A DNA stretch of 64,000 nt from contig NZ_AP014569.1 of assembly GCF_000828915.1 (NCBI RefSeq), forward strand, positions 1,612,001-1,676,000. The letters run 5' to 3'. Position numbers and translations under genes: made by a program. Positions 17,793 to 26,411 of the stretch are shown here, one piece after another. The notes under the pieces were generated by a model, which ran no database searches, was not told the origin of the DNA, and worked only from the letters and a program-made list of their open reading frames with translations. Positions within the stretch are counted from its first letter, which is position 1. Every line of letters starts with the position of its first letter. Origin of the DNA: Serpentinimonas maccroryi. Its GTDB lineage: Bacteria > Pseudomonadota > Gammaproteobacteria > Burkholderiales > Burkholderiaceae_C.

Positions 17793-18620
17793 TCAGCCCA
17801 AAAAGGCCGACAGTTCGCCAGCCGAAGTCCATTCGCTCGGGTCTTTGTCGAGCACCATGTCGAGGTCGAGCCCGAGCAGAATCGCCACCACTTCGGGGAA
17901 GGTGGCGGCCAGGCCCTCGCGGTCGAGGTTGATCTCTTGCGCGCGCGCGCGCCATGCCGCCATGTGCACGATGCCGGCCAGCGGTTCGTACACATCGCCC
18001 TCAAAGGGCAGCAACTGGTGCTGCAGCGCACGCACGATCAAATCGGGAAAATCCCACTTGGCGGCGAAGGCGGCGCTCACGTCGGCGTAGGTGTAGCCCA
18101 ACACGGCGCGCTCGGCCTCGGCGCGTTTCATGTCGAAGGGCGAGACGCTCCAGTCGATGCGCGCGATGACCTCGGGCAGGCCGATGTGCAGCACCAGATC
18201 GCCCACCGCGTGCACCAAGCCGGCGGTGAAGGCCGCGCCCTCGTTTAGTCGCATGCTGCGCGCTAGGGTGCGGCAGATTTTGGCGCTGTTTAGGCTGTAG
18301 CGCCAGAACTGCTCGAGGTTGACGCCGGGCACGGCCTTGAAACTGTGCCCCAGCGCCACCGCCTGCACCGTGGTGCGCAATTGGGTGAAGCCCAGGATGT
18401 TGACAGCCTCTTGCACGCTCAAAATTTCGCGCGACAGGCCAAAAAAAGCCGAATTCGCCAGCTTGAGCAGCCGGGCGGTGAGGGCCGGGTCGGTGCCGAT
18501 CGCCTCGCTGATGCGGCGCGCATCGGGCTCCTCTTTGTTGAGCTCGGCCGACACCTCGGAGACCACTCGCGGGATGCTGGGCAGTGCCTTGGCTTGCGCC
18601 AGAAGTTCGTCGAGTTGCAT
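17793..18620 (-). CDS. HDOD domain-containing protein (paralogue of the downstream gene)
   Basis: A 275-residue HDOD protein that aligns with the next gene over its whole length, from MQLDELLAQAKALPSIP to the C-terminal LLGLDLDMVLDKDP. Conserved blocks include DPALTARLLKLANSAFFGL, AVNILGFTQLRTTV and GLVHAVGDLVLHIGLPEV. The pair clearly arose by tandem duplication. As first gene of the run it should carry the promoter; TATACT near 18652-18657 on its strand is a possible -10. HDOD proteins often work with chemotaxis or c-di-GMP systems, but none is encoded nearby. Confidence 0.9.
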   Translation of the reverse strand: MQLDELLAQAKALPSIPRVVSEVSAELNKEEPDARRISEAIGTDPALTARLLKLANSAFFGLSREILSVQEAVNILGFTQLRTTVQAVALGHSFKAVPGVNLEQFWRYSLNSAKICRTLARSMRLNEGAAFTAGLVHAVGDLVLHIGLPEVIARIDWSVSPFDMKRAEAERAVLGYTYADVSAAFAAKWDFPDLIVRALQHQLLPFEGDVYEPLAGIVHMAAWRARAQEINLDREGLAATFPEVVAILLGLDLDMVLDKDPSEWTSAGELSAFLG

Positions 18621-18707
18621 GGGGGCGCTGGGTAGGGGGATCTAGACTGGGCAGTATAGTGGAGCCAGTGCGCCAGGCCCCACGGCCTTGCCCTGCCCTG
18701 CCCTTCA

Positions 18708-19724
18708 TCAAATCAGCCGCACCAACTGCTTGCCAAAGTTGTGGCCCTTGAGCAGGCCCAGAAAGGCCGCCGGGGCCGACTCGATGCCTTGGGCGATCGT
18801 CTCGCGCGGCCGGAAACGCCCGCTGCCCACCAGTTGCCCAAGTTCGGCCAGTGCCGGCGGCCAGTCTTGCATCTGTTCGCTGACGATGAAGCCCTGCACG
18901 CGCAGGCGATTGACCAAGATCAGCGCCGGGTTCAGCAGCGGCAGCGGCTGGCCTTCGTAGCCTGCGATCATGCCGCAGATGGCAAAGCGGGCAAAGGCGT
19001 TGCTGCGCAGCAGCGCAGCGTCGAGCACGGCCCCACCCACGTTCTCGAAATGCCCGTCGATGCCCTGCGGGCAGGCGGCCTTGAGCGCCTGCGCCAGCGC
19101 GAGGTAATCGGGGTAGCGGCGGTGGTCGATGCAGTCGTCAAAGCCGAGTTCCTCGCGCACGTAGGCGCATTTGTCCGGGCCGCCCGCAATGCCCACCACG
19201 CGACAGCCGCGCGCCTTGGCCAGCACCCCCACCGCGCTGCCCACGGCGCCGCTGGCCGCGCTCACGGTCACCGTCTGCCCCGGCTGAGGGTCGATGATGC
19301 GCACCAGCCCGTACCAAGCCGTTACGCCCGGCATACCCACCGCGCCCAGGTAGTGGCTCAGGGGCACGTGGGTGGGATCGACCTTGTGCAGGGCGCCGAC
19401 CTGGTTGGCATCGACCACGCCGATCTGTTGCCAGCCGCCCATGCCGACCACCCAGTCGCCGGGGGTGTAGCGCGGGTGGCGGCTCTCGATCACCTCGCCC
19501 ACCGTGCCGCCGATCATCACCTCGTTGAGCGGCTGCGGCGCGGCGTAGCTCTTGCCCTCGTTCATGCGCCCGCGCATGTAGGGGTCGAGGCTCAGGTAAT
19601 GGTGCCGCACCCGCACCTGACCCTCTTGCAAGGGTTCGAGGGCGACGGTTTCGAGCCTGAAATGCTCCAAGCCGGCTTGGCCTTGCGGGCGCGCAGCGAG
19701 CACGATGCGGGTGTTGGTGGTCAT
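18708..19724 (-). CDS. Zinc-independent NADP-dependent oxidoreductase (MDR superfamily)
   Basis: A 338-residue medium-chain reductase of the prostaglandin reductase/CurA group, which reduces C=C bonds of enones such as quinone-like or lipid-derived aldehydes using NADPH. The N-terminal domain has HHYLSLDPYMRGRMN, and the cofactor domain has VSAASGAVGSAVG. The zinc-ligand pattern of true alcohol dehydrogenases is absent. AAGGA 8-12 nt before the ATG at 19724 fixes the start. It is downstream of an SDR gene, with a dispersed repeat in the 127-bp gap. The physiological substrate cannot be told from sequence. Confidence 0.9.
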   Translation of the reverse strand: MTTNTRIVLAARPQGQAGLEHFRLETVALEPLQEGQVRVRHHYLSLDPYMRGRMNEGKSYAAPQPLNEVMIGGTVGEVIESRHPRYTPGDWVVGMGGWQQIGVVDANQVGALHKVDPTHVPLSHYLGAVGMPGVTAWYGLVRIIDPQPGQTVTVSAASGAVGSAVGVLAKARGCRVVGIAGGPDKCAYVREELGFDDCIDHRRYPDYLALAQALKAACPQGIDGHFENVGGAVLDAALLRSNAFARFAICGMIAGYEGQPLPLLNPALILVNRLRVQGFIVSEQMQDWPPALAELGQLVGSGRFRPRETIAQGIESAPAAFLGLLKGHNFGKQLVRLI

Positions 19725-19784
19725 GGCAATGTTCCTTGTGATGGTTGCGTGTGAGCGTGTCAGCCTCTTAGTGGCGCCCGGCCG

Positions 19785-19850
19785 CCCGAAGCCACTGAAG
19801 CGCCCCCTTGGGGGGGCAGCGAGCGCAGCGAGCGTGGGGGCCAGTTTCAC
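19785..19850. repeat. Dispersed GC-rich hairpin repeat
   Basis: GCCCCC-TT-GGGGGGC makes a tight hairpin at about 19802-19817, followed by a tandem GCAGCGAGC duplication. An outer pair CTGAAG/CTTCAG encloses the structure. From memory, closely related intergenic repeats are common in Comamonadaceae genomes and often sit at gene ends, where they may act as terminators. Its outer edge, AGTGGCTTCGGGC on the minus strand, recurs at about 4470-4482 after ilvC. Confidence 0.6.
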
Positions 19851-19851
19851 T

Positions 19852-20643
19852 TCAGCCCCCGACGACGGCGCTCACGCCGCCATCGACCGCCAGCCACTGG
19901 CCCGTGATGTGCTTGCCCGCGGCCGACGCCAGCAGCACGGTCAGGCCCTTGAGGTCTTCGTCGTCGCCCAAGCGGCCCAGCGGCGCGTGCCCGGCCAGCC
20001 GCTCCTCGCCCAGCGCCTCCAGCGTGCCGCGCGTCATGCGGCTGGGGAAGAAGCCCGGGCAAATGGCGTTGACGCGGATGCCATGCGGGCCCCACTCGGC
20101 CGCCAGCGCGCGGGTGAAGTTGAGCACCGCGCCCTTCGAGGTGTTGTAGGCGATGGTGTTCATGCCGCGCGGGTTGCCGCCCAGGCCCGCGATCGACGCC
20201 AGATTGATGATGCTGCCGCGGCGGCGCGCGATCATGCAGTGCCGGGCCAGGTATTGGCTCAGCAGAAAATAGCCGCGCACATTGAGGTTCATCACCTTGT
20301 CCCAGGCCTCGACCGGGTGCTCCTCGGCCGGTGCGCCCCAGGCGGCGCCGGCGTTGTTGACCAGCACATCGACCGCGCCCAGGCGCTGCAGCGCCTCGGC
20401 GCCAAGCCGCTGCAGATCGGCCTGCTGGGCGCAGTCGGCCACGATCCACTGCGCCTCGACCCCTTGCGCCTGGAGCCGCTGCGCCGCTTCGTCGAGTTCA
20501 TCGCGCTTGCGCGCCACCAGCAGCACGCGCGCACCGGCCTCGCCTAGGGCTTGGGCCATTTGCAGCCCGAGGCCGCGCGAGCCCCCGGTTACCAGCGCCG
20601 TCTGGCCGCTGAGGTCGAACAGTTGTTGCACCGTGCGTGTCAT
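19852..20643 (-). CDS. SDR family oxidoreductase
   Basis: A 263-residue classical short-chain dehydrogenase/reductase. The cofactor motif TGGSRGLG is at 19-26, NNAG at 96-99, and the catalytic Ser150, Tyr166 and Lys170 are in NLAS and YNTSK. The C-terminal GQWLAVDGG is typical of 3-oxoacyl-ACP reductase and gluconate dehydrogenase-like members. NADP preference is suggested by the basic residue after the first glycine. ATG at 20643 with GGAG upstream. Its stop is 128 bp before the start of the enone reductase gene, so a shared lipid or ketone pathway is possible but unproven. Confidence 0.92.
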   Translation of the reverse strand: MTRTVQQLFDLSGQTALVTGGSRGLGLQMAQALGEAGARVLLVARKRDELDEAAQRLQAQGVEAQWIVADCAQQADLQRLGAEALQRLGAVDVLVNNAGAAWGAPAEEHPVEAWDKVMNLNVRGYFLLSQYLARHCMIARRRGSIINLASIAGLGGNPRGMNTIAYNTSKGAVLNFTRALAAEWGPHGIRVNAICPGFFPSRMTRGTLEALGEERLAGHAPLGRLGDDEDLKGLTVLLASAAGKHITGQWLAVDGGVSAVVGG

Positions 20644-20690
20644 GGGTGGAGTCTCCTGGGTCGTTGATCGAGGCTCCGACCCTAACCCAA

Positions 20691-22058
20691 TCAGGCGCCG
20701 GAAGCTGACACCTGCACGACACGGCGCACCCGCACCTCGTCGATGCGGCGCCCATCGAGCCGCTGCACGGTGAATTGCCAGCCGGCCACCTGCACCGCTT
20801 CGCCCTCGTTGAGCAGCTCGCCGGCCACGGTCTGCATCAGGCCGCCGACGGTGTTGTAACGCTCTTTGTCCTCGTCGGGCAGCGCGTCGATGTCTAGGCG
20901 CACCTTGAGCTCGTGCGCCGGCATGGCGCCATCGACCAGCCACGAGCCGTCCGGCTGCGGCGTGGCCCAAGCCTTGAGCGGCGTCTCGGGCGAGAGCTCG
21001 CCGGTGATGGCTTCGAGCAAGTCCAGCGGCGTGAGCACGCCCTGCACCTCGCCATACTCATCGACCACAAAGGCCATGCGGGTGGCGCGCGCACGGAACT
21101 GCTCGAGCATTTCCATGCCGCTCAGGGTTTCGGGCACGAACACCGGCGCGCGCGCTTGGCTGGCCCAGTGCGGCGCCGCAGCAGTCGCACCAGCCGCACC
21201 CGCCGCAACGGCTTCATCCCCCCCCCCTCCAGCGCCCAAACCCAGCTCGGCGAAGGCCAGCGCCACCAGTTGCGGCAGGTGGATCACGCCCAGCACCTCG
21301 TGCAGGCCGCCGCGGCAGACCGGGTACCACGAATGGCCGCCGCGTTGCGCCGCATCGAGCGCTGCGGCCAGCGGCGCGGCCGCGTCGAGCCAGAGCACGT
21401 CCGGGCGCGGCACCATGATCGAGGTCAGTGGCCGGTCGTCGAGCAAAAAGACGTTGCGCACCATCTGGTGCTCGTTGACCTCGATGATGCCCGCCCCCAC
21501 GCCCTCTTGCAGGCTGGCGTCGATCTCGGCCTCGGTGACTTGCTGCACGGCGGCGTTGTCGATGCGCAGCAGCTTGAGCGTGGCCTGGGTGGTGTGAGTG
21601 AGCAGCCAGACGAAGGGCTTGGTCGCTTGGGCCACCAGCGTCATCGGGCGCGCGATCCAGCGCGAAACGGTTTCGGGGTAGATTTGGCCGATGCGCTTGG
21701 GCACCAGTTCGCCAAAGACGATGGTGATGAAGGTGATGACCAAGACCACCAGCACCGTCGAGGTGACGCTGGCCGTGCCCTCGGACAAGCCCCAGCCGAG
21801 CAGGACGGCGGCCAAGTCGTCGCTGTACGCGGCCTCGCCCACGATGCCGTTGAGCATGCCGATCGAGGTGATGCCCACCTGCACCGAGGACAAAAACTGG
21901 GTCGGGTTGTCCATCAGGTTGAGCGCGGTCTGGGCGCCGCGGTCGCCGCTTTCGGCCAGCGCCAGCAGGCGCGCCTTGCGGCTCGAGGCCAAGGCCAGCT
22001 CCGACATGGCAAAAGCGCCATTGAGCAGAATCAAAAACAGGATCAGCAGGGCGTCCAT
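20691..22058 (-). CDS. CNNM/CorC-HlyC family membrane protein (DUF21, two CBS, CorC_HlyC)
   Basis: A 455-residue membrane protein of the hemolysin C/CorC/CNNM family, implicated in Mg or Co efflux. The N-terminal DUF21 domain has a first helix LLILFLILLNGAFAMSE and further hydrophobic segments (to about 165). Two CBS domains follow (TSIMVPR... and MAFVVDEYGEVQGVL), then the CorC_HlyC domain (about 370-450). Between the CBS repeats is a Gly/Ala-rich linker containing a run of ten G on the coding strand (21218-21227, near residue 279), prone to slippage. The start is only 11 bp from the divergent apaH start, and no good ribosome site is seen. Confidence 0.92.
   Translation of the reverse strand: MDALLILFLILLNGAFAMSELALASSRKARLLALAESGDRGAQTALNLMDNPTQFLSSVQVGITSIGMLNGIVGEAAYSDDLAAVLLGWGLSEGTASVTSTVLVVLVITFITIVFGELVPKRIGQIYPETVSRWIARPMTLVAQATKPFVWLLTHTTQATLKLLRIDNAAVQQVTEAEIDASLQEGVGAGIIEVNEHQMVRNVFLLDDRPLTSIMVPRPDVLWLDAAAPLAAALDAAQRGGHSWYPVCRGGLHEVLGVIHLPQLVALAFAELGLGAGGGGDEAVAAGAAGATAAAPHWASQARAPVFVPETLSGMEMLEQFRARATRMAFVVDEYGEVQGVLTPLDLLEAITGELSPETPLKAWATPQPDGSWLVDGAMPAHELKVRLDIDALPDEDKERYNTVGGLMQTVAGELLNEGEAVQVAGWQFTVQRLDGRRIDEVRVRRVVQVSASGA
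21218..21227. repeat. Homopolymer tract C10/G10 inside the CNNM gene
   Basis: Ten consecutive C on the + strand, read as glycine codons in the gene. Gain or loss of one base would shift the frame between the two CBS domains and remove the C-terminal CorC_HlyC domain. It is the longest homopolymer noticed in the window. Confidence 0.9.
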
Positions 22059-22069
22059 AATCGCGGTTT

Positions 22070-22909
22070 ATGCCTAATTACTTGATCGGCGACGTACAGG
22101 GCTGCGACGCCGCCTTGCAGCGCTTGCTGCACAAAATCGATTTTTCGCCCAGCCGCGACACGCTCTACCTGCTGGGCGATCTGGTCAACCGCGGCCCGGC
22201 CTCGCTGGCGGTGCTGCGGCGCCTGCGCGCCCTCGAAGGCGCCGCGCACTGCCTGCTGGGCAACCACGACCTGCACCTGCTGGCGGTGGCGCACGGGGTG
22301 CGACGCGCCAGCCGCCATGACAGCTTTGGCGACGTGCTGCAAGCCAGCGACGCGCTCGCCCTGCTGCACTGGCTGCGCCAACGCCCGCTGGCCCTGCAGG
22401 TGCAGGGCTGGCTGCTGGTGCACGCCGGCGTGCTGCCGCAGTGGACGGCGGCGCAGACGCTGGCCCTGGCCGCCGAAGTGGCGCAGCAGCTGGCCGGGCC
22501 CGAGTTCGGGCATTTTTTGCAGCACATGTACGGCGACCAGCCCGAGCGCTGGAGCGAGGGGCTGCAAGGCACTGAGCGCTGGCGCGTGGTGGTGAACGCG
22601 CTCACGCGGCTGCGCTTTTGCCGCGCCGACGGCAGCATGGAGTTCGCCAGCAAAGACAGCTCCGCCGCCGCGCCTGCCGGCTACCTGCCATGGTTCGAGG
22701 TGCCGGGCCGCCTGACGGCTGGCACCCCGATCGCTTTTGGTCATTGGTCCACGCTGGGGCCGCTGAAGCGGCCCGATTTGCTGGCGCTCGACACCGGCTG
22801 CGTCTGGGGCGGCTGCCTGAGCGCGGCCCGGTTGCCCGCAGCCGCTTCGACGCATACGCCGCAAATCATCAAGGTGCAATGCCCGCAGGAACAAAAGCCG
22901 GGGCGCTGA
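22070..22909 (+). CDS. apaH: Symmetrical bis(5'-nucleosyl)-tetraphosphatase
   Basis: Cleaves Ap4A symmetrically to two ADP, and can remove Np4 caps from RNA. The 279-residue protein has the metallophosphatase motifs GDVQGC (7-12), GDLVNRGP (36-43) and GNHDLHL (64-70), with FGHWSTLG toward the C-terminus. The ATG at 22070 (MPNYLIGDVQG) matches the family start; there is no Shine-Dalgarno sequence upstream. The gene is divergent from the CNNM gene with 11 bp between start codons, and convergent with the helicase gene. With rppH elsewhere in the window, two RNA-cap or 5'-end hydrolases are present. Confidence 0.95.
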   Translation: MPNYLIGDVQGCDAALQRLLHKIDFSPSRDTLYLLGDLVNRGPASLAVLRRLRALEGAAHCLLGNHDLHLLAVAHGVRRASRHDSFGDVLQASDALALLHWLRQRPLALQVQGWLLVHAGVLPQWTAAQTLALAAEVAQQLAGPEFGHFLQHMYGDQPERWSEGLQGTERWRVVVNALTRLRFCRADGSMEFASKDSSAAAPAGYLPWFEVPGRLTAGTPIAFGHWSTLGPLKRPDLLALDTGCVWGGCLSAARLPAAASTHTPQIIKVQCPQEQKPGR

Positions 22910-22921
22910 AAACCCGGCCGC

Positions 22922-24400
22922 TCAGGAAACCGGCTCGGGATTGGGCAGTTGCTCGCATGCAGCGCCAGACTCGACCACAACCGCAGCCTTGAACAAAGCC
23001 GCCACCTTGCGTTTGGAGCGGATGAACGGCGAACCGGTGCGCGCCCCCGTGCCTGCCTTGGCAGACTGCAGCTCCCACTCGGGCTTGGCCTCGGGTGCCA
23101 GCTTGGGCTGGTAGGGCTGCTCAAAGAACGGGTCGGCGGCCGGTCGCGCTGCCCGCTGCAGGCGCAGGGTGCGCACCTCGCTGCTGCCACGCGGGTCGTG
23201 CCAGAGGCGCTGGCCGTCGTTGATGCGGCCCGGCTCGCCACCGAAGCGGCGCCGGTCAGATTCGAGCTCCAGCGGCTCGATTTCGATCTTTTTTCCGAGC
23301 AGTTTTTCGATGTCGGCCAGCGACTTGGCATCGCGCCCACTGACAAAAGAAAAAGACTGCCCAGACGACCCAGCACGACCCGTGCGGCCAATGCGGTGCA
23401 CGTAGTCTTCGGCGTTGAAGGGGATGTCGAAGTTGAACACCGCCGGCACGTCTTTGATGTCCAGCCCGCGTGCCGCCACATCGGTGCACACCAGCAGCTG
23501 CACCGCGCCGCTTTTGAAGGCCTCGAGCGCTTTGAGGCGCTCGTCTTGGCTCTTGTCGCCGTGCAGCGCCGTGGTCACGAAGCCGTCGCGCTCGAGTGTG
23601 CGCGCCAGCCGGGCACAGCCGAGCTTGCTGTTGACGAACACAAACGATTGGCCGATCTCGCGCTCGCGCAGCACCTGTTTGAGCGCCTGCAGCTTGTCGT
23701 TTTCTTCGATGCGGTAAAAGCGCTGCTCGATGGTGGCAGCGGTGGCGTTGGAGCGCGCGACCTCGATGGTCACCGGGTCTTGCAGGTAGCTCGAGGCCAA
23801 GCGCTTGATTTCGGTCGAGAAAGTGGCCGAGAACAACAAGGTGGTGCGCTGCTTGGGCAAATACGACAGGATGCGCTGCAAGTCGGGTAAAAAGCCGATG
23901 TCGAGCATGCGGTCGGCTTCGTCGAGCACCACGTATTCCACTTGGTTGAGCACGCAGTTTTTGGCCTCGATGTGGTCCAGCAGCCGCCCCGGCGTGGCCA
24001 CCAGCACCTCGACGCCGCGCTTGAGTTCGGCGGTTTGCGGCTTCATGTCCATGCCACCAAACACCACCGTGCTGCGCAGATCGGTGTATTTGGCGTAGAG
24101 CTCAATCTGTTGCGCCACCTGCACCGCCAGCTCGCGCGTGGGCAGCAGCACCAGTGCGCGCACCGGGTGCCGCGCCGGCGACGTGGAGGCGCTGGCATGC
24201 TTGAGCAAGCGCTGCAGCAGCGGCAAGGAGAAGGCCGCCGTTTTACCGGTGCCGGTCTGGGCGGCGCCCATCACGTCGCGGCCTTGCAGCACCACCGGAA
24301 TGGCCTGCGCCTGGATCGGCGTCATGGATGTGAAGCCGAGTTCGGCTACGGCACGGGCCAGCGGCTCGGCCAGCGAGAGTTCAGAAAAAGCAGGATTCAT
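22922..24400 (-). CDS. rhlE: DEAD-box ATP-dependent RNA helicase, RhlE type
   Basis: A 492-residue RNA helicase for ribosome assembly or RNA turnover. The Q motif FTSMTPIQ, Walker A AQTGTGKT (47-54), DEAD in VLDEADRMLD, SAT in LFSATF and HRIGRTGRAG are all visible. After the two RecA domains (to about 375) comes a tail of about 115 residues with basic patches, unlike the long RGG tails of some relatives; it holds WHDPRGSSEVRTLRLQRAA. RhlE is the nearest fit, but DEAD-box subfamilies overlap. It ends 12 bp from the apaH stop on the other strand. Confidence 0.92.
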   Translation of the reverse strand: MNPAFSELSLAEPLARAVAELGFTSMTPIQAQAIPVVLQGRDVMGAAQTGTGKTAAFSLPLLQRLLKHASASTSPARHPVRALVLLPTRELAVQVAQQIELYAKYTDLRSTVVFGGMDMKPQTAELKRGVEVLVATPGRLLDHIEAKNCVLNQVEYVVLDEADRMLDIGFLPDLQRILSYLPKQRTTLLFSATFSTEIKRLASSYLQDPVTIEVARSNATAATIEQRFYRIEENDKLQALKQVLREREIGQSFVFVNSKLGCARLARTLERDGFVTTALHGDKSQDERLKALEAFKSGAVQLLVCTDVAARGLDIKDVPAVFNFDIPFNAEDYVHRIGRTGRAGSSGQSFSFVSGRDAKSLADIEKLLGKKIEIEPLELESDRRRFGGEPGRINDGQRLWHDPRGSSEVRTLRLQRAARPAADPFFEQPYQPKLAPEAKPEWELQSAKAGTGARTGSPFIRSKRKVAALFKAAVVVESGAACEQLPNPEPVS

Positions 24401-24550
24401 CTAAGGCGGATTGTCGCACCACATCGTGACAAAGCAAGAAACGCAAACGGGCGAGCTGTTGCGCGGCCGCAACGCGATAGGACGATCAATCCCAACCCAA
24501 CCGGCACTGAGCCGCGCCAGAGAAGGGGCTCAAGAAAACGGCGGCTCGGC

Positions 24551-25693
24551 TCAAACGGCGTACGAAGGCGCCTGCGCGCTGGTCGGGCGGCCCTGGAAGT
24601 CGGTCCAGCAGCGCTGGGTGAAGTCGTAGAGCTTGCACTTGCGCGCGGTCTCGAAGTACCAGCGCCAGCTGAACTGCTGCACGATGATGCGCCCGGGCAG
24701 CATGTCTTCGAGCTTTTGCTGCGCCTCTTTGAGCTTGTACAGCGGCACGCTCATGTCCACATGGTGCGCGGTGTGCTCCATGATGTGGTGCACCAACGCA
24801 CCGATTTGGTAGGGAAACTTCAGGTGCACGGTGGTTGAAACGAAGGGTGCGGCCTTGGCCCAGAGGTGTTTGTCGTCGTGCCACTGCACGCTGGTGTGGG
24901 TGTGGTGCACATAGACCACGAAGCCGATCATGGCGTTCCAAAACAGGAACGGCACCACGAAACCCATGACGACCAGCAGCCACACCGCCTGCCCGGTGGC
25001 CAGCGCCGCCCACACGAGGCCGGCGATCCACAGCAGCGCCACCGCCGAGACGAAGACCCCATCCCAAATGAACTCGCGCCGCTGCGTGCCCATGTAGGTT
25101 TTGCGCGGGAAAAACATGCGCAGCCACCACATTTCGATCAGGTAGTACAGCGCCGGGCCCCAGCCGCTGCGGTAGATGCGCTCGAGGGCGCGGCGGCCAG
25201 GCGAGAGCGCTTCGAACTCGGCTTTGGTCAGCGGCGCCCAGACGAAATCGACGCCCTTGAGGTTGGTGTAGCCATGGTGCACCACGTTGTGACCCACCTC
25301 CCACAGGCTGTAGGGGGTGAGCGAGGGGATCATGGCGATGCGCCCCAGCACCCGGTTCAGGCCGCGGTGCGGGGTGTAGCTCTGGTGGCAGGCATCGTGC
25401 CCGATGATGAACAGGCGCCCGATCACGAAACCCGCCGCCAGCGCGCACAGCAGCTTGGCCCACCAAGCCTGGAGCAAAATGGTGCCGGCGATCAGGGCAG
25501 CAAAAATGGCCCAATCGAGCACCAGCAGCGCCACCGCGATGGCGGTGCGGCGCTCGGCCAACGGCGTGATCCAGCCGCGGATGACCTTGCGGTGTGGCAG
25601 CGGAGCCCCGGCAGGAACCGGGCGCTCAGGGGCAGCAGAGGCTGCGGCTGGGTGCGGCTGCACGCCGCTCAAGGGGTCTGGTGTGGTGTGCAT
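24551..25693 (-). CDS. Fatty acid desaturase family membrane protein
   Basis: A di-iron membrane enzyme of 380 residues. The histidine boxes are HDACH (99-103), HNVVHH (135-140) and EHTAHH near 306, with an additional HHTH about 245. Hydrophobic segments lie before the first box and between the second and third. The family contains acyl-lipid desaturases and carotenoid-type hydroxylases, and which reaction applies is not clear. An ATG at 25693 is chosen; a TTG four codons earlier is also open, and neither has a strong ribosome site. The short Pro/Ala-rich N-terminus is likely cytoplasmic. Confidence 0.88.
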   Translation of the reverse strand: MHTTPDPLSGVQPHPAAASAAPERPVPAGAPLPHRKVIRGWITPLAERRTAIAVALLVLDWAIFAALIAGTILLQAWWAKLLCALAAGFVIGRLFIIGHDACHQSYTPHRGLNRVLGRIAMIPSLTPYSLWEVGHNVVHHGYTNLKGVDFVWAPLTKAEFEALSPGRRALERIYRSGWGPALYYLIEMWWLRMFFPRKTYMGTQRREFIWDGVFVSAVALLWIAGLVWAALATGQAVWLLVVMGFVVPFLFWNAMIGFVVYVHHTHTSVQWHDDKHLWAKAAPFVSTTVHLKFPYQIGALVHHIMEHTAHHVDMSVPLYKLKEAQQKLEDMLPGRIIVQQFSWRWYFETARKCKLYDFTQRCWTDFQGRPTSAQAPSYAV

Positions 25694-25866
25694 CGAGGAC
25701 AGCAAGGGATAAAAATGTCAGCACGCAGGCCGTGCCAGACACATTTGCAGGCAGTCAAAAACTGCACCAGAATATTCTATCCTGCCCGCCCTTACAGCAG
25801 CTTGACCGCGATCAAAGACTGCAAAAAACAGCAGTCTATTCCTAGCCCCAAGCGGCGGCAGACGTC

Positions 25867-25872
25867 TATAAT
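25867..25872 (+). promoter_or_regulatory. Probable -10 element of rpsT
   Basis: A perfect TATAAT lies 47 bp before the rpsT start in an otherwise GC-rich stretch. No good -35 hexamer was found 16-18 bp upstream, so the promoter call rests on the -10 and position alone. Confidence 0.5.
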
Positions 25873-25919
25873 GCAGGGTTTTGCTGGCAACATCCACAAA
25901 CAACCCAAGGAACCCACAC

Positions 25920-26225
25920 ATGGCCACCAAGCCGAAGAAAAAGAACCCCCGTCTGGCCTCAGGCCGCAAACGCGCGCGCCAGGACGTCAAACTCAACGCC
26001 GCCAACACCTCGCTGCGCTCCCAGTACCGCACCGCCGTCAAGAAGGTCGAAAAGGCCGTGCTGGCCGGCGACACGACCCAAGCCAGCGCGCTCTTTGCCC
26101 AGATGCAAAGCGTGGTGGACACGGTCGCCGACAAAGGCATTTTCCACAAAAACAAGGCCGCTCGCGACAAGAGCCGCCTGTCGGCCAAGGTCAAGGCCCT
26201 AGCCACCAGCGCCGCAGCGGCCTGA
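25920..26225 (+). CDS. rpsT: 30S ribosomal protein S20
   Basis: A small basic protein that binds 16S rRNA in the 30S body and acts early in assembly. The 101-residue sequence starts [21 protein letters not shown] and contains KAVLAGD and [15 protein letters not shown], all standard. The start at 25920 has AAGGA upstream (9-13 nt); an earlier in-frame ATG at 25881 is not conserved. It is followed by a strong terminator and is transcribed alone. The tail is slightly alanine-rich. Confidence 0.98.
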   Translation: MATKPKKKNPRLASGRKRARQDVKLNAANTSLRSQYRTAVKKVEKAVLAGDTTQASALFAQMQSVVDTVADKGIFHKNKAARDKSRLSAKVKALATSAAAA

Positions 26226-26328
26226 GCACCAGCCAGACCGACCGCCCAGGCTCGGGGGCTGCTTAACCCCCGCACAGCCTGCCGTTTGAACCGGGTGCGC
26301 TGCCAGCAAATCCCGATCTCAAAAATAT

Positions 26329-26358
26329 AAACCGCCTCTCGGGGCGGTTTGTTGTTTT
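26329..26358. terminator. Rho-independent terminator after rpsT (bidirectional)
   Basis: AAACCGCC pairs with GGCGGTTT around a 6-nt loop (26329-26350), followed by GTTGTTTTTG on the + strand. On the minus strand the same stem is followed by TATATTTTTG, so it may also end transcription of the DUF3579 gene, whose stop is at 26412. Confidence 0.9.
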
Positions 26359-26411
26359 TGAACGAGCCTGCTCACCATAAGCCAACAGCGCTGAAGCACT
26401 CAAAACCAAGC

